A stretch of 64,000 bases of DNA. Origin: Firmicutes bacterium HGW-Firmicutes-16 (lineage in GTDB: Bacteria; Bacillota; Clostridia; Oscillospirales; Oscillospiraceae). The stretch lies in NCBI GenBank assembly GCA_002841545.1, contig PGZZ01000007.1, positions 1 through 64,000 on the forward strand. The letters run 5' to 3'. The notes beneath the pieces are model-generated. The model ran no database searches and was not told where the DNA came from. It saw nothing but the letters and a program-made list of their open reading frames with translations. The position numbers and the translations under genes are program-made. Each line of letters starts with the position of its first letter. Position 1 is the stretch's first letter. Shown in pieces: positions 1-8,713 of the stretch.

Positions 1-31
1 GCCTGACACCGCTCGAAAAACGGCGTCAGGC
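1..31 (-). terminator. Candidate terminator hairpin of the sugar operon
   Basis: Inverted repeat with 11-nt arms (GCCTGACGCCG and CGGTGTCAGGC on the minus strand, one G-T pair). It lies about 100 bases downstream of the aldose epimerase stop codon. Any U-tract would fall outside the window, so termination is inferred from position only. Confidence 0.4.
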
Positions 32-130
32 TGCGTAATATTTCGATATTCTGCGATAGGGGTCTTTCTTTCCCTGTCCGTTGAACATGGTTCAGTGCAA
101 GTATCGTGGGGGTTAAATAACATCGATCTT

Positions 131-1171
131 CTAATCCGTTCCTATCGATGTATCAAATCTGTAAACGGTTACCGTATGGTAATGTCCGTCTTTTTTCAGA
201 ATCGGGCTTGGGAAGTGAGGAAGCGCGAGCGCGTTCGGAAAAACCTGAGTTTCAAGGCAAACCGCAAAACGCCGGTCTATCGAATTTCCGCCCTTCCCCG
301 CTCGTGGCGTGAGCCAGTTTCCACTATAGAGCTGCACTCCGGGAAGAGTCGTAAAGGTCGTCATTCGTATGCCGGTGTCGGGGCTCGAAAGCACCGCCGC
401 CTTTTTCAGCTCCGCCTTATCGGAGAGCACGAAGTTGTGGTCGTAGCCGCTGCCATTGCGAAGCTGTGTATCATCGAGGTCGATATCACTGCCGACAGTC
501 TTCGGCTTGGAAAAATCGAAGGGCGTACCGGCGGTTTTTAGCAGCTTTCCCGTCGGCAGGCAGGCCGAGTCATTTTCAGTGAATTCCTCCGCAAACACCT
601 GCAGCCTGTGATTAAGAGCCGTTCCCTTTCCACTGAGATTGAAGTAGCTGTGGTTCGTGAGATTAACAACGGTGTCCGCGTCTGTGTCCGCATCATAGGT
701 GATGATTAGCTCATTTTCCTCGGATAGCTCATATGTGATACATACTTCAAGATTTCCCGGGTAATTTTCTTCCCCGTTGGGCGAAAGCCGTGTGAAAGAG
801 AGCATTCTCCCTTCTTCATGCGCATTCCAGATATGCTTATCAAAGCCCTTGATTCCACCGTGTAGGTGGTTTTCTCCGTCATTTTGGGCTAGCGTATAGC
901 TCTTTCCGTTTAGTGTAAATTCGCTTTGGCCGATACGGTTCGCAACCCGTCCAATAGCCGCCCCGAGATATGCGTCATTTTTCTCATATTCCAAAACGGT
1001 ATCGTAGCCCAGAACGACGTCTGTAAAGCCTCCCTGCGCATTCGGTACGGAAAGTGCCTGCACTATACAACCGTAATCCAGTATGACAGCATTGGCGCCT
1101 TTGCTGTTTGTCAGGCGATATGCCGTAACGGCCTCGCCCGTTTTGGCATACCCAAAAATGTAGTGTATCAT
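131..1171 (-). CDS. galM: Aldose 1-epimerase (mutarotase)
   Basis: Interconverts alpha and beta anomers of aldoses in the cytoplasm so that the sugar entering the operon's isomerase or kinase is in the usable form. The 346-residue length is normal for GalM. Visible family motifs are GRVANRI (residues 74-80), NHLHGG (101-106), the catalytic-acid histidine in TNHSYFNL (His174) and the catalytic-base glutamate in CLETQVFPN (Glu307). The start is preceded by AGGAAAGGG. It is the last gene of a nine-gene minus-strand sugar operon reading down from about 10.0 kb, so the substrate is probably the imported sugar rather than galactose itself. The family assignment is secure; the sugar is inferred. Confidence 0.93.
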   Translation of the reverse strand: MIHYIFGYAKTGEAVTAYRLTNSKGANAVILDYGCIVQALSVPNAQGGFTDVVLGYDTVLEYEKNDAYLGAAIGRVANRIGQSEFTLNGKSYTLAQNDGENHLHGGIKGFDKHIWNAHEEGRMLSFTRLSPNGEENYPGNLEVCITYELSEENELIITYDADTDADTVVNLTNHSYFNLSGKGTALNHRLQVFAEEFTENDSACLPTGKLLKTAGTPFDFSKPKTVGSDIDLDDTQLRNGSGYDHNFVLSDKAELKKAAVLSSPDTGIRMTTFTTLPGVQLYSGNWLTPRAGKGGNSIDRRFAVCLETQVFPNALALPHFPSPILKKDGHYHTVTVYRFDTSIGTD

Positions 1172-1289
1172 AGAATTCTGCCCTTTCCTTGCCGTTTGAC
1201 ATACGCCGACGGCTGAGGCATTCTGAGGAGACTAACAGAGCGCCTTAGCCGTCACGCCGAAATATTCTTTTCGAGTTTCCCAGTGATAC

Positions 1290-1793
1290 TCAGCCTTTGT
1301 CGCCGTCACGCTTATTGAATAGGCTGAAAAAGCCCTTTCCCCTGTGCTCTTTGAGCCCCGCTTGCAAGAACAGTTGCGCAGCAATCTTCTTTTGCACCGG
1401 CAGCCAGCTGTATTTGGGATAAAGCTCCGAAAACAGCTCTGAGAGCTTAACTGCATCTTGCTTTGTGAGAAGCGGGATTAGCACGTCCGTCAGCCCTTGT
1501 ACTGCAAGCAGCATCCAGTAGGTCAACGAATCATCTTTATGCTTCTGCGGGATTTCAAAAACTACTCTCATCACGGCATAAACCGATTCCGATGAGGGCA
1601 AAGCTTGTGCAAAATCGTTTAGTTTCTGCTCGATTCTGTCTGCAAAGCGTTCATGACACACATCGTCGCCCGCCCGCTTGCCGAAACCCATTAATCCATC
1701 TGTCGGCTTACGGGTTGCTAAAAGATTCTTCACCTCTGCAATGTAATCGTCATATATCCCGCGTATTTCCCGAACGATACTTTCCTCTCCCAT
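1290..1793 (-). CDS. Hypothetical helical protein in the sugar operon
   Basis: A 167-residue soluble protein with no signal peptide or membrane segment and predicted mostly helical from composition. I do not recognise the family. It begins only 5 bases after the stop of the upstream isomerase gene, so it is almost certainly co-transcribed and perhaps translationally coupled; no strong ribosome binding site is visible of its own. The C-terminus is basic and ends KRDGDKG. Its place between the isomerase and the epimerase suggests an accessory role in sugar metabolism, but nothing in the sequence shows a catalytic motif. Confidence 0.7.
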   Translation of the reverse strand: MGEESIVREIRGIYDDYIAEVKNLLATRKPTDGLMGFGKRAGDDVCHERFADRIEQKLNDFAQALPSSESVYAVMRVVFEIPQKHKDDSLTYWMLLAVQGLTDVLIPLLTKQDAVKLSELFSELYPKYSWLPVQKKIAAQLFLQAGLKEHRGKGFFSLFNKRDGDKG

Positions 1794-1798
1794 AATGC

Positions 1799-3286
1799 TT
1801 ATGCGAAGGGGTTCTCGGTTGGATACGGCAGAGCCTTCGGCTGATTGAACCCTATGTCACCCACGCCGAGGAACTTGAACACCTCGAATATTTGCTTGCC
1901 GCAATGCGAAAACGCAACAGCGCCATGGTGCGGGAAACGCTTCTGAATCAGTACATGACGGTAGAATCTTCCCATTTCGGGAATTGCAAAAATTCCGATA
2001 CCGCCAAAACTGCGTGTTCCGACAGGCAGAACCTCGCCCTCCGCTATGTAGGCGCGCAGGATACCGTCGCTGTCGCATTGCAGGCGATAGAAGGTTATCG
2101 GACTGTCAGCGATATCGCCCTCAAGTGTTCCGCGCGTGAAATCGGGCTCCGAACCCTGCGGCTCAAGAAGACGATGCTGAATGAGCTGGTACTTGACCGC
2201 TCGCTCCGCACACATTTTGCAGGAGGGAGTGTTTCCACAGTGGAAACCCATGAAGGTGTCCGTGTGCTTATAGTCAAACTTTCCGGCAATCTCGGCATCG
2301 TATTGGGACTTCGGAACGCTGTTGTTAATATCAAGCAGAGTTACGGCGTCGCCCGTGATGCAGGCTCCGATGTATTCTGAAAGAGCACCGTAAACATCGA
2401 CCTCGCAGGCCACGGGGATTCCACGGGAAGCAAGACGGCTGTTGACGTAGCAGGGCACAAAACCGAACTCCTGCGGGAAGGCAGGCCAGCATTTATCGGC
2501 AAAGGCGATATATTTCCGACTGCCCTTGTGCTCTTCAGCCCAGTCGAGAAGAGTTAGCTCAAACTGCGCGAGACGTGTGTTGAGGTCGGAGTAATACTTG
2601 CCCTCTCCCATTTCCTTCGCCATGTCGGCGCAGACCTCGGGGATGCGCTTGTCGCCGGCGTGCGCCTTGAAACTCACGAGCAAATCGAGCTCGGAATTTT
2701 CCTCAATTTCTACACCCATTTCATACAGTCCTTTAATCGGTGCGTTGCAGGCAAAGAAGTCCTGCGGACGCGGTCCAAAGGTGATGATTTTAAGGTTTCT
2801 GACGCCAATGACCGCGCGCGCTATGGGGATGAAGTCCGCAACCATATCGGCGATGTCTGTTGACGTGCCTACTGGGTATTCGGGGATATAAGCGTTCAAA
2901 TGGCGCATTCCAAGATTGTACGAGCAGTTGAGCATGCCGCAGAATGCATCTCCGCGCCCATCGATAAGGTCGCCGTCACCCTCCGCCGCCGCCGCGTACA
3001 TACAGGGCCCATCGAAATATTTCGCAATTAGTGTTTCCGGTGTTTCCGGACCGAAGTTTCCCAGAAATACAACAAGCGCGTTGCAGCCGGCGTTCTTCAC
3101 TTCGTCCACGGCGCAAAGCATATCTTTTTCGTTCTCAACAGTCGTTTTGGCTTCATATATATCCAGTTTCTTCTGTCCGCAGACGGCAACAATGGCTGCC
3201 CTACGTTTCTGTGAGAGCGTTATGGGGAAACAGTCGCGGGAAACCGCGATGATGCCCAGCTTCACTTCGGGTATGTTCGTCATCAT
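1799..3286 (-). CDS. L-fucose/L-arabinose isomerase superfamily protein
   Basis: Resembles the FucI/AraA superfamily of metal-dependent aldose-ketose isomerases. The protein is about 495 residues, with an N-terminal Rossmann-like half (start near VKLGIIAVSRDCFP, then ALVVFLGNFGPETP) and a C-terminal half with conserved His and Cys (FMGFHCGNTPSCKMC, HHGAVAFSHCGKQ). No XylA-type isomerase is present in the operon, so this enzyme is the obvious candidate to make the ketose used by the xylulokinase-type kinase. An AAGGAGG site precedes a cluster of ATGs; 3286 gives the best spacing, with 3292 and 3283 as alternatives. The substrate (xylose, arabinose, lyxose, fucose or another) cannot be read from the sequence. 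Confidence 0.82.
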   Translation of the reverse strand: MMTNIPEVKLGIIAVSRDCFPITLSQKRRAAIVAVCGQKKLDIYEAKTTVENEKDMLCAVDEVKNAGCNALVVFLGNFGPETPETLIAKYFDGPCMYAAAAEGDGDLIDGRGDAFCGMLNCSYNLGMRHLNAYIPEYPVGTSTDIADMVADFIPIARAVIGVRNLKIITFGPRPQDFFACNAPIKGLYEMGVEIEENSELDLLVSFKAHAGDKRIPEVCADMAKEMGEGKYYSDLNTRLAQFELTLLDWAEEHKGSRKYIAFADKCWPAFPQEFGFVPCYVNSRLASRGIPVACEVDVYGALSEYIGACITGDAVTLLDINNSVPKSQYDAEIAGKFDYKHTDTFMGFHCGNTPSCKMCAERAVKYQLIQHRLLEPQGSEPDFTRGTLEGDIADSPITFYRLQCDSDGILRAYIAEGEVLPVGTRSFGGIGIFAIPEMGRFYRHVLIQKRFPHHGAVAFSHCGKQIFEVFKFLGVGDIGFNQPKALPYPTENPFA

Positions 3287-3307
3287 TATCATATCCTCCT
3301 TAAGGTA

Positions 3308-3943
3308 TCAGTTTTCTGATTTAATGTCTATATTTCTGCCGGTCAGACCAACGAAGGCTCCCGCCTTGGCTTCATCGGATTCGCTATGGGCAAGAAGCCA
3401 CTTGTTGCAGGCCCAGAGCAGTCTGTCTTCCAGTGTGACTGGCGTAATTTCCGGTTTTTCGGTATTAGTGCCTTTGGGCAGGGCAATCATCACACGAAAG
3501 CCCTTTGCCGCATCCATTTGACAGGGCGCATAGTGCAGAGTCGTCGCGTAAATCTCCAGCGCAACCCCAGCCGGCGCACGGAATGCCTTGACCTTTGCTG
3601 TGTCGAGCTTTCCACCTTCGATTTCGTCCTCTTTCGCAAGGAGCAGTATAAAATCCTCTGTTCCAAGCTGGAACTCGCTGTCGCGGTGGTATTCCAAGCA
3701 GTTCAGCTTCGTATTGTGCCCATTGCACCAGCCGAATTGGACGGGCATCCCGCCGTAAACGGAGTTTCCGAATGCTTGAGCCTCCGGCAAAGACGAAAGC
3801 GCGGAGTCTTCCGGCACATAAGCGGTGCCTTCCGGAAGAGGTGTTTTCTCTTTGAGCGCCGTGATAAGGGTACTAAGCTCGACACCTTCTACAATTTTTC
3901 CATAAAATTTAAATTCAGGGTCAGTGACCTCATAAATCTTCAT
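3308..3943 (-). CDS. DUF4867 family protein
   Basis: A 211-residue cytoplasmic protein that I recognise as DUF4867. The family recurs beside FucI-type isomerases and sugar kinases in clostridial sugar operons. Visible conserved parts are the histidine-containing strands NCLEYHRDSEFQLGTEDF and TTLHYAPC, compatible with a cupin-like fold that could bind a metal or sugar, although this is inference. It has a good GGAGGG ribosome binding site. It lies directly upstream of the isomerase gene with 15-20 bases between them. A role as an auxiliary isomerase, epimerase or lyase in the same pathway is plausible; no experimental function is known to me. Confidence 0.78.
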   Translation of the reverse strand: MKIYEVTDPEFKFYGKIVEGVELSTLITALKEKTPLPEGTAYVPEDSALSSLPEAQAFGNSVYGGMPVQFGWCNGHNTKLNCLEYHRDSEFQLGTEDFILLLAKEDEIEGGKLDTAKVKAFRAPAGVALEIYATTLHYAPCQMDAAKGFRVMIALPKGTNTEKPEITPVTLEDRLLWACNKWLLAHSESDEAKAGAFVGLTGRNIDIKSEN

Positions 3944-3967
3944 AGTTAGCCCTCCAAAATGCGCGGA

Positions 3968-4273
3968 TCAATCTTCCTCATCGGTTTCGTTCTTCTCTGT
4001 GATGTCGGTTTCTTTGGTTTCCGGCAGCTCCGCCATTTTTCTTAAGATAAGGAATTGCTTCACCGCAAATACGCAGAAAGAAATTCCTGCAGCGATAAAG
4101 CCCGCGAAAATCAGCCATGCTCCCCATACGGGTATGGGGCTGTCTCCATTCAGTGTACCTGTCAGTATCTGCCACGCCAGATATGTGATGTATCCCGCAA
4201 TAGCAATTCGAAGCACCAGACCTGTCAGTGCTTTGCTGGTTATCGACGCGTCATATTCTTTTTTCTGTCTCAT
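3968..4273 (-). CDS. Small two-helix membrane protein of the sugar operon
   Basis: A 101-residue protein with two hydrophobic segments (about residues 15-38 and 49-73) and a very acidic C-terminal tail rich in Glu, Thr and Asp. It starts 8 bases after the kinase stop codon and is followed within 25 bases by the DUF4867 gene, so it belongs to the operon. No family was recognised. It could be an accessory of the ABC permease or a membrane tether, but this is only positional inference. Confidence 0.7.
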   Translation of the reverse strand: MRQKKEYDASITSKALTGLVLRIAIAGYITYLAWQILTGTLNGDSPIPVWGAWLIFAGFIAAGISFCVFAVKQFLILRKMAELPETKETDITEKNETDEED

Positions 4274-4281
4274 ATTCCGTT

Positions 4282-5775
4282 TCAGCCCCTATCCAGCTCA
4301 TTTTTTATTATTCCGAAGAGCGGCTTCAACACGGGGTATATCTGTCGGAAAACCCTGTATCTCTCTTCATAGCGGGCAGCAATCTCCTCGTCCGGCTTGA
4401 CGGTGGAACTCACCTTGACTAGCTTTTCAGCCGCTTCGCGTACAGACCCAAACTCAGCGCAGGCAACAGATGCGAGGATTGCACCTCCGTATCCGGGGCC
4501 CTCCTCTGTTTCCACGCTGTCCAGCTCCAGATTGAGGACGTTTGCAATGATTTCCTTCCACAGCGGACTTTTCGCGCCGCCGCCGCAAATCTTACTGCGC
4601 TTAATATCGATACCCAACGACCGCGCGACCTCGAGCGAATCGCGAATGCCGAACGCAACGCCTTCGAGCACCGAGAGCGTCATGTCCTCGCGCGTTGTGT
4701 CCATTGAAAGCCCGATAAAGGTGCCGCGAGCCTCTGAATCGTTGTGGGGTGAACGCTCACCCATGAGATACGGCAGAAAGAACACTTGAGAGCGTCCCAT
4801 TGCCTCACGCGTTATCTTTGCCTGTTCCTCGGAATAACGCTCTGTCCTCAGAATGTCCTCCATCCACCATTTGTTGCAGGAGGCGGCGGAGAGCATGCAG
4901 CCCATAAGGTGATAGTTGCCGTCCGCGTGAGAGAATGAATGAAGCGCATTGTGATTGTCAACGCCGAAGGCATCGCTGGAAATGAAGATTGTACCGGAGG
5001 TACCGAGCGAAATATTGCACCGTCCGTCTCCAACCGTAGCGGTTCCGACAGCGGCGGCCGCATTGTCTCCCGCTCCTGCGGCAATCTTTACATTTTCCGA
5101 AAGACCAAGAGTCTTCGCCATTTCCGGTGTCAATGTCCCTACCGCCTCATAGCTCTCAAAAAGCCGCGGCATCTGTTCTTCCTTTATACCGCAGATATCG
5201 AGCATCTCCCTGCTCCAGCACTTATTCTTTACATCCAAAAGCAGCATACCGGATGCGTCCGAATAATCGGTGCAGCGGACGCCGGAGAGCTTGTAGTTAA
5301 TGTAATCCTTGGGCAGCATTATTTTATCGATCCGGGCAAAAAGCTCCGGCTCGTGTTTTTTCATCCAAAGCAGCTTTGGCGCTGTGAAGCCTGCGAAAGC
5401 AATATTCGCGGTATACCTAGAAAGCGACTCTTTGCCGATAACCTTGTTGAGCCAGTCTGTTTCCTCGAAAGTGCGCCCGTCGTTCCACAAAATTGCTGGA
5501 CGCAGGACTTTGTCGTCCTTGTCAAGTGCGACGAGCCCGTGCATCTGACCTCCGGTGCCGATGCCCGCAATTTGATGTTTGTCGCAGTCCAGAGTGAGTT
5601 CCTTGATGCCCGAAATAGTCTCACGGAGCCAGTCCTCGGGATTCTGCTCCGACCAGCCCGGATGCGGGAATGTTAGAGGATACGAGCGGGAGACGATCTT
5701 TTTGATTTCTCCCTCTCCGTCCATGAGCAGGAGCTTAACAGCCGAAGTGCCCAGATCAATTCCGATATATAACAT
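4282..5775 (-). CDS. xylB: Xylulokinase-type FGGY carbohydrate kinase
   Basis: ATP-dependent phosphorylation of a ketopentose such as D-xylulose, feeding the pentose phosphate pathway. The 497-residue FGGY-family protein begins MLYIGIDLGTSAVKLLLMDG (phosphate-1 loop). It carries GQMHGLV after residue 75, as in XylB, a central GDNAAAAVGTA segment and a C-terminal ATP-site region around ICGGGAKSPLWKEI. The open frame extends 14 codons upstream, but the start at 5775 has the only good ribosome binding site (GGAGG, 7 bases upstream) and matches the family N-terminus. It sits between the permease and the small membrane protein. Family certain; xylulose is the likeliest substrate. Confidence 0.88.
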   Translation of the reverse strand: MLYIGIDLGTSAVKLLLMDGEGEIKKIVSRSYPLTFPHPGWSEQNPEDWLRETISGIKELTLDCDKHQIAGIGTGGQMHGLVALDKDDKVLRPAILWNDGRTFEETDWLNKVIGKESLSRYTANIAFAGFTAPKLLWMKKHEPELFARIDKIMLPKDYINYKLSGVRCTDYSDASGMLLLDVKNKCWSREMLDICGIKEEQMPRLFESYEAVGTLTPEMAKTLGLSENVKIAAGAGDNAAAAVGTATVGDGRCNISLGTSGTIFISSDAFGVDNHNALHSFSHADGNYHLMGCMLSAASCNKWWMEDILRTERYSEEQAKITREAMGRSQVFFLPYLMGERSPHNDSEARGTFIGLSMDTTREDMTLSVLEGVAFGIRDSLEVARSLGIDIKRSKICGGGAKSPLWKEIIANVLNLELDSVETEEGPGYGGAILASVACAEFGSVREAAEKLVKVSSTVKPDEEIAARYEERYRVFRQIYPVLKPLFGIIKNELDRG

Positions 5776-5854
5776 ACGATTACCTCCTTGGGAATGGGTC
5801 GTCCTCATACAGGGCAACGCAGACGATCCGCATTGCCCTGTATGTATCTGATTT

Positions 5855-7012
5855 TTATGCCTTGCCGGTCTTGTGGTTTGAAACGACGTCGAAAATCACA
5901 GCTATAAGAAGAACGGTTCCTTTAACGACGTATTGCCAGTTGTTATCAAGGCCGAAGATACTCATGCCCTGGTTGATAACGCCGAGCAGTATTGCGCCGA
6001 CGATAATGCCGGAAACTGTACCTGACCCGCCGTACGCGGAGGCACCGCCAATGAAGCAGGCGCCGATGGTGTCCAGCTCGTATGTCAGACCGGTATCTCC
6101 GCTGACGGAGCCGATGCGGGATGCAACTAAAAGGCCGGAGAAACCAGCCAGTATACTCATCGAACAATAGGCCCAGAAATAAACCTTCTTCGTGTCAATG
6201 CCGGAGAGCTTCGTAGCCTTTTCGTTTCCGCCTACCGCGTAGAAATAACGTCCAAAAGCGGTCTTTGATGTTATAAACGCATACAGAAGAACAACGAGCA
6301 GTATCCAAAGCAGCATCACGGGGATGCCCTTATAATGTGCCAACTGCCAGGTGTAGGCGATTATAAGCAGGTCGATAACGGCAATCTGAGTATACTCCGC
6401 AATCGCCGACTTCATTTCATAGCCCTTTCTGGCCTTCTTCGAACGGCTCACGAAAGTGAGGAGAATCAAAGCCAAAGCAACGGCTATTCCGACAATCAGC
6501 GCCGACCAGTAGATTGTGTTGTCAACGCCCGGTACTGTAATGTAAGAGGAGAAAATGTCCAAAAAAGTCTTGTTAGCAATACTGACTGTTTTGGAGGCCA
6601 AAAGCACACGCCCCAGTCCACGGAACAGGAACATACCCGCAAGTGTCGCAATAAAGGGCGGAATGTGCATATGTCCTATCCAAAAACCCTGCCACGCACC
6701 AATTCCGAATGAAACGGCCATGCAGATTCCGATGGTTGCAAATGCACCTAATGCCGTCTTGGACAGAAGCTGAGCGGCAAGCGCGGCGACCAAACAAAGT
6801 GTTGCTCCGACCGAAAGGTCGACGTTGCCGCCGGTCAGTATGCACAGCAGCATACCGCAGGCCATAACCAGAACATAGGCGTTCTGCAGCAGCAGGTTCG
6901 AGATGTTCTGAGCGTACAGCAGCCTGCCGCCGGTCAGTATGGCGAAGAAGATGAAAACCACCACAAGGGCGATCATCATTGTATATTTTTTTACTATAGC
7001 AGATGCATTCAT
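5855..7012 (-). CDS. xylH: Sugar ABC transporter permease
   Basis: Integral membrane channel subunit of a CUT2-type (ribose/xylose/galactose) importer. The 385 residues contain about ten hydrophobic helices. The family signature is visible in GAQGFWIGHMHIPPFIATL-like and TAFGRYFYAVGGNEKATKLS-like stretches, the latter holding the coupling helix that contacts the ATPase. It begins 3 bases after the stop of the ATPase gene and has GGGAGCGTAAAT before its ATG, so the two are translationally coupled. It works with the binding protein and ATPase encoded just upstream. Confidence 0.9.
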   Translation of the reverse strand: MNASAIVKKYTMMIALVVVFIFFAILTGGRLLYAQNISNLLLQNAYVLVMACGMLLCILTGGNVDLSVGATLCLVAALAAQLLSKTALGAFATIGICMAVSFGIGAWQGFWIGHMHIPPFIATLAGMFLFRGLGRVLLASKTVSIANKTFLDIFSSYITVPGVDNTIYWSALIVGIAVALALILLTFVSRSKKARKGYEMKSAIAEYTQIAVIDLLIIAYTWQLAHYKGIPVMLLWILLVVLLYAFITSKTAFGRYFYAVGGNEKATKLSGIDTKKVYFWAYCSMSILAGFSGLLVASRIGSVSGDTGLTYELDTIGACFIGGASAYGGSGTVSGIIVGAILLGVINQGMSIFGLDNNWQYVVKGTVLLIAVIFDVVSNHKTGKA

Positions 7013-7015
7013 TAT

Positions 7016-8575
7016 TTACGCTCCCTTGCTCTCTTCTTTGGCGCCCTTTTTGGATTTTAGGATTGCGCCCATGATCTTTTCCTGCGTAGCGTCATTGGCG
7101 CCCATTTCTGCCACCATCTCGCCCTCGTTCATAACATAGATTCGGTCACACATACCTAGCAGCTCCGTCAGCTCAGAGGAAATCATTACAACGGATTTTC
7201 CCTGCGCTACAAGGTCGTTCATGATGCAGTATATCTCGTATTTCGCGCCGACGTCAATGCCGCGCGTAGGTTCATCTAGAATCAGCACATCAGGATCGGC
7301 AAACATCCACTTGGAAAGAAGAACCTTCTGCTGGTTGCCACCGGAAAGATTGTTCACAAACTGCTGTATCGTTGGCGTCTTGATGCGCAGCTTCTCCTTA
7401 TATTCCTCAGCGACTTTGTTTTCCATGTTTACGTCGATAATACCTCTTTGGCAAACCTTTTCCAGCCGCGCAAGAGTATTGTTTCTCGCCACAGAATCCC
7501 CAAGCACTAGACCGTTTACCTTCCGATCCTCTGTAACGTAAGCGATTCCAGCCTCGATCGCGTCACGTTCGTTTTTGAGCTTAACCTCACGTCCGGCGAC
7601 CTTAAGCGTACCGGTGATAGCCGTACCGTAGCTCTTTCCGAAGATTGAGCGCGCAAGCTCTGTGCGCCCTGCGCCTTGTAATCCGGAGAAGCCGACAATC
7701 TCGCCCTTGCGAACGTTGAATGCCACATGGTTCACTACGCGCTTTTCGGTATAGACCGGATGATTTACGCACCAGTCTGAAACCTCCATGCCCACATCGC
7801 TGCCTATTTTACGTTCACGCTTCGGAAAGCGGTCAGTCATTTCTCGTCCGACCATTCCGCGGATAATCCGGTCCTCGTCAATGCTTCGGTCGGCGTTTTC
7901 GATAGTTTCAATCGTCGCACCGTCGCGCATTACAGTTATTTTGTCCGCCACGTAAGCCACTTCTGAAAGCTTGTGCGAGATAATAATCGACGTCATCCCC
8001 TGCTTTTTAAACTCGATGAGCATATCGAGAAGCATTTTGGAATCCTCCGAGTTCAGCGATGAAGTCGGTTCATCGAGGATAAGGAGCTTAACATTCTTAG
8101 AGAGAGCTTTCGCAATCTCGACGAGCTGCTGCTTACCTGTACCGATGTCCTTTATAAGCGTCGTGGGAGAATCTTTAAGCCCTACCTGCTTCAAGTGCTT
8201 TGCCGCTTGGCAGAAAGTCTCGTCCCAGTCGATGCCGAACTTACCCATTCGTTCGTTTCGAAGGAACATATTTTCGCCGATGGAAAGCTCCGGAATCAGC
8301 GCAAGCTCCTGATGAATAATGACTATACCCAGCTTTTCGCTGTCGCGCACGGTCTTAAAATGGCACTTATGCCCCTCATAGAGTATCGTACCGTCATATT
8401 CTCCTATCGGAATCGTACCGCTCAGGACGTTCATCAGCGTCGATTTACCGGCGCCATTTTCTCCCACGATTGCGTGGATTTCTCCGCGCTCAACCGCGAG
8501 ATTTACGTTGTCCAGCGCGCGTACGCCCGGATAGAGCTTTGTTATTTCTTTCATTTCAAGAATGTTATCTGCCAA
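7016..8575 (-). CDS. xylG: Sugar ABC transporter ATPase, tandem domains
   Basis: Energy-coupling subunit of the CUT2 sugar importer, 519 residues with two ABC domains. Domain 1 has Walker [10 protein letters not shown] and Walker [12 protein letters not shown], with its signature replaced by [14 protein letters not shown]. Domain 2 has a degenerate Walker A ([11 protein letters not shown]), a canonical LSGGNQQK signature and Walker [13 protein letters not shown]. This asymmetry is normal in MglA/RbsA/XylG proteins. The start is a TTG preceded by AAGGGGGC. A GC-rich hairpin (8644-8669) separates it from the binding-protein gene upstream. Confidence 0.9.
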   Translation of the reverse strand: MADNILEMKEITKLYPGVRALDNVNLAVERGEIHAIVGENGAGKSTLMNVLSGTIPIGEYDGTILYEGHKCHFKTVRDSEKLGIVIIHQELALIPELSIGENMFLRNERMGKFGIDWDETFCQAAKHLKQVGLKDSPTTLIKDIGTGKQQLVEIAKALSKNVKLLILDEPTSSLNSEDSKMLLDMLIEFKKQGMTSIIISHKLSEVAYVADKITVMRDGATIETIENADRSIDEDRIIRGMVGREMTDRFPKRERKIGSDVGMEVSDWCVNHPVYTEKRVVNHVAFNVRKGEIVGFSGLQGAGRTELARSIFGKSYGTAITGTLKVAGREVKLKNERDAIEAGIAYVTEDRKVNGLVLGDSVARNNTLARLEKVCQRGIIDVNMENKVAEEYKEKLRIKTPTIQQFVNNLSGGNQQKVLLSKWMFADPDVLILDEPTRGIDVGAKYEIYCIMNDLVAQGKSVVMISSELTELLGMCDRIYVMNEGEMVAEMGANDATQEKIMGAILKSKKGAKEESKGA

Positions 8576-8643
8576 AATGATGCCCCCTTATTATGCTTTG
8601 TCGGGCACTTGCCTCGTATTCGAATTGTGCTTCTAACTGGAAA

Positions 8644-8669
8644 ATGGGCGGGGCTGAAGCCCCGCCCAT
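8644..8669 (-). terminator. Intra-operon hairpin after the binding-protein gene
   Basis: A GC-rich inverted repeat (ATGGGCGGGGC with GCCCCGCCCAT) followed on the minus strand by TTTT lies between the binding-protein stop and the ATPase start. It probably acts as a leaky terminator or mRNA stabiliser that keeps the binding protein in excess over the membrane complex, a common arrangement in ABC importer operons. Confidence 0.65.
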
Positions 8670-8713
8670 CTAGTGCTGAAAACTATGTCCGGGTTGTTTC
8701 GACTATTCGAAGC

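Noticed and set aside
95-541. 148-codon plus-strand open frame at the window start
   Set aside because: It is antisense to the well-supported galM gene, has no ribosome binding site and matches no family.
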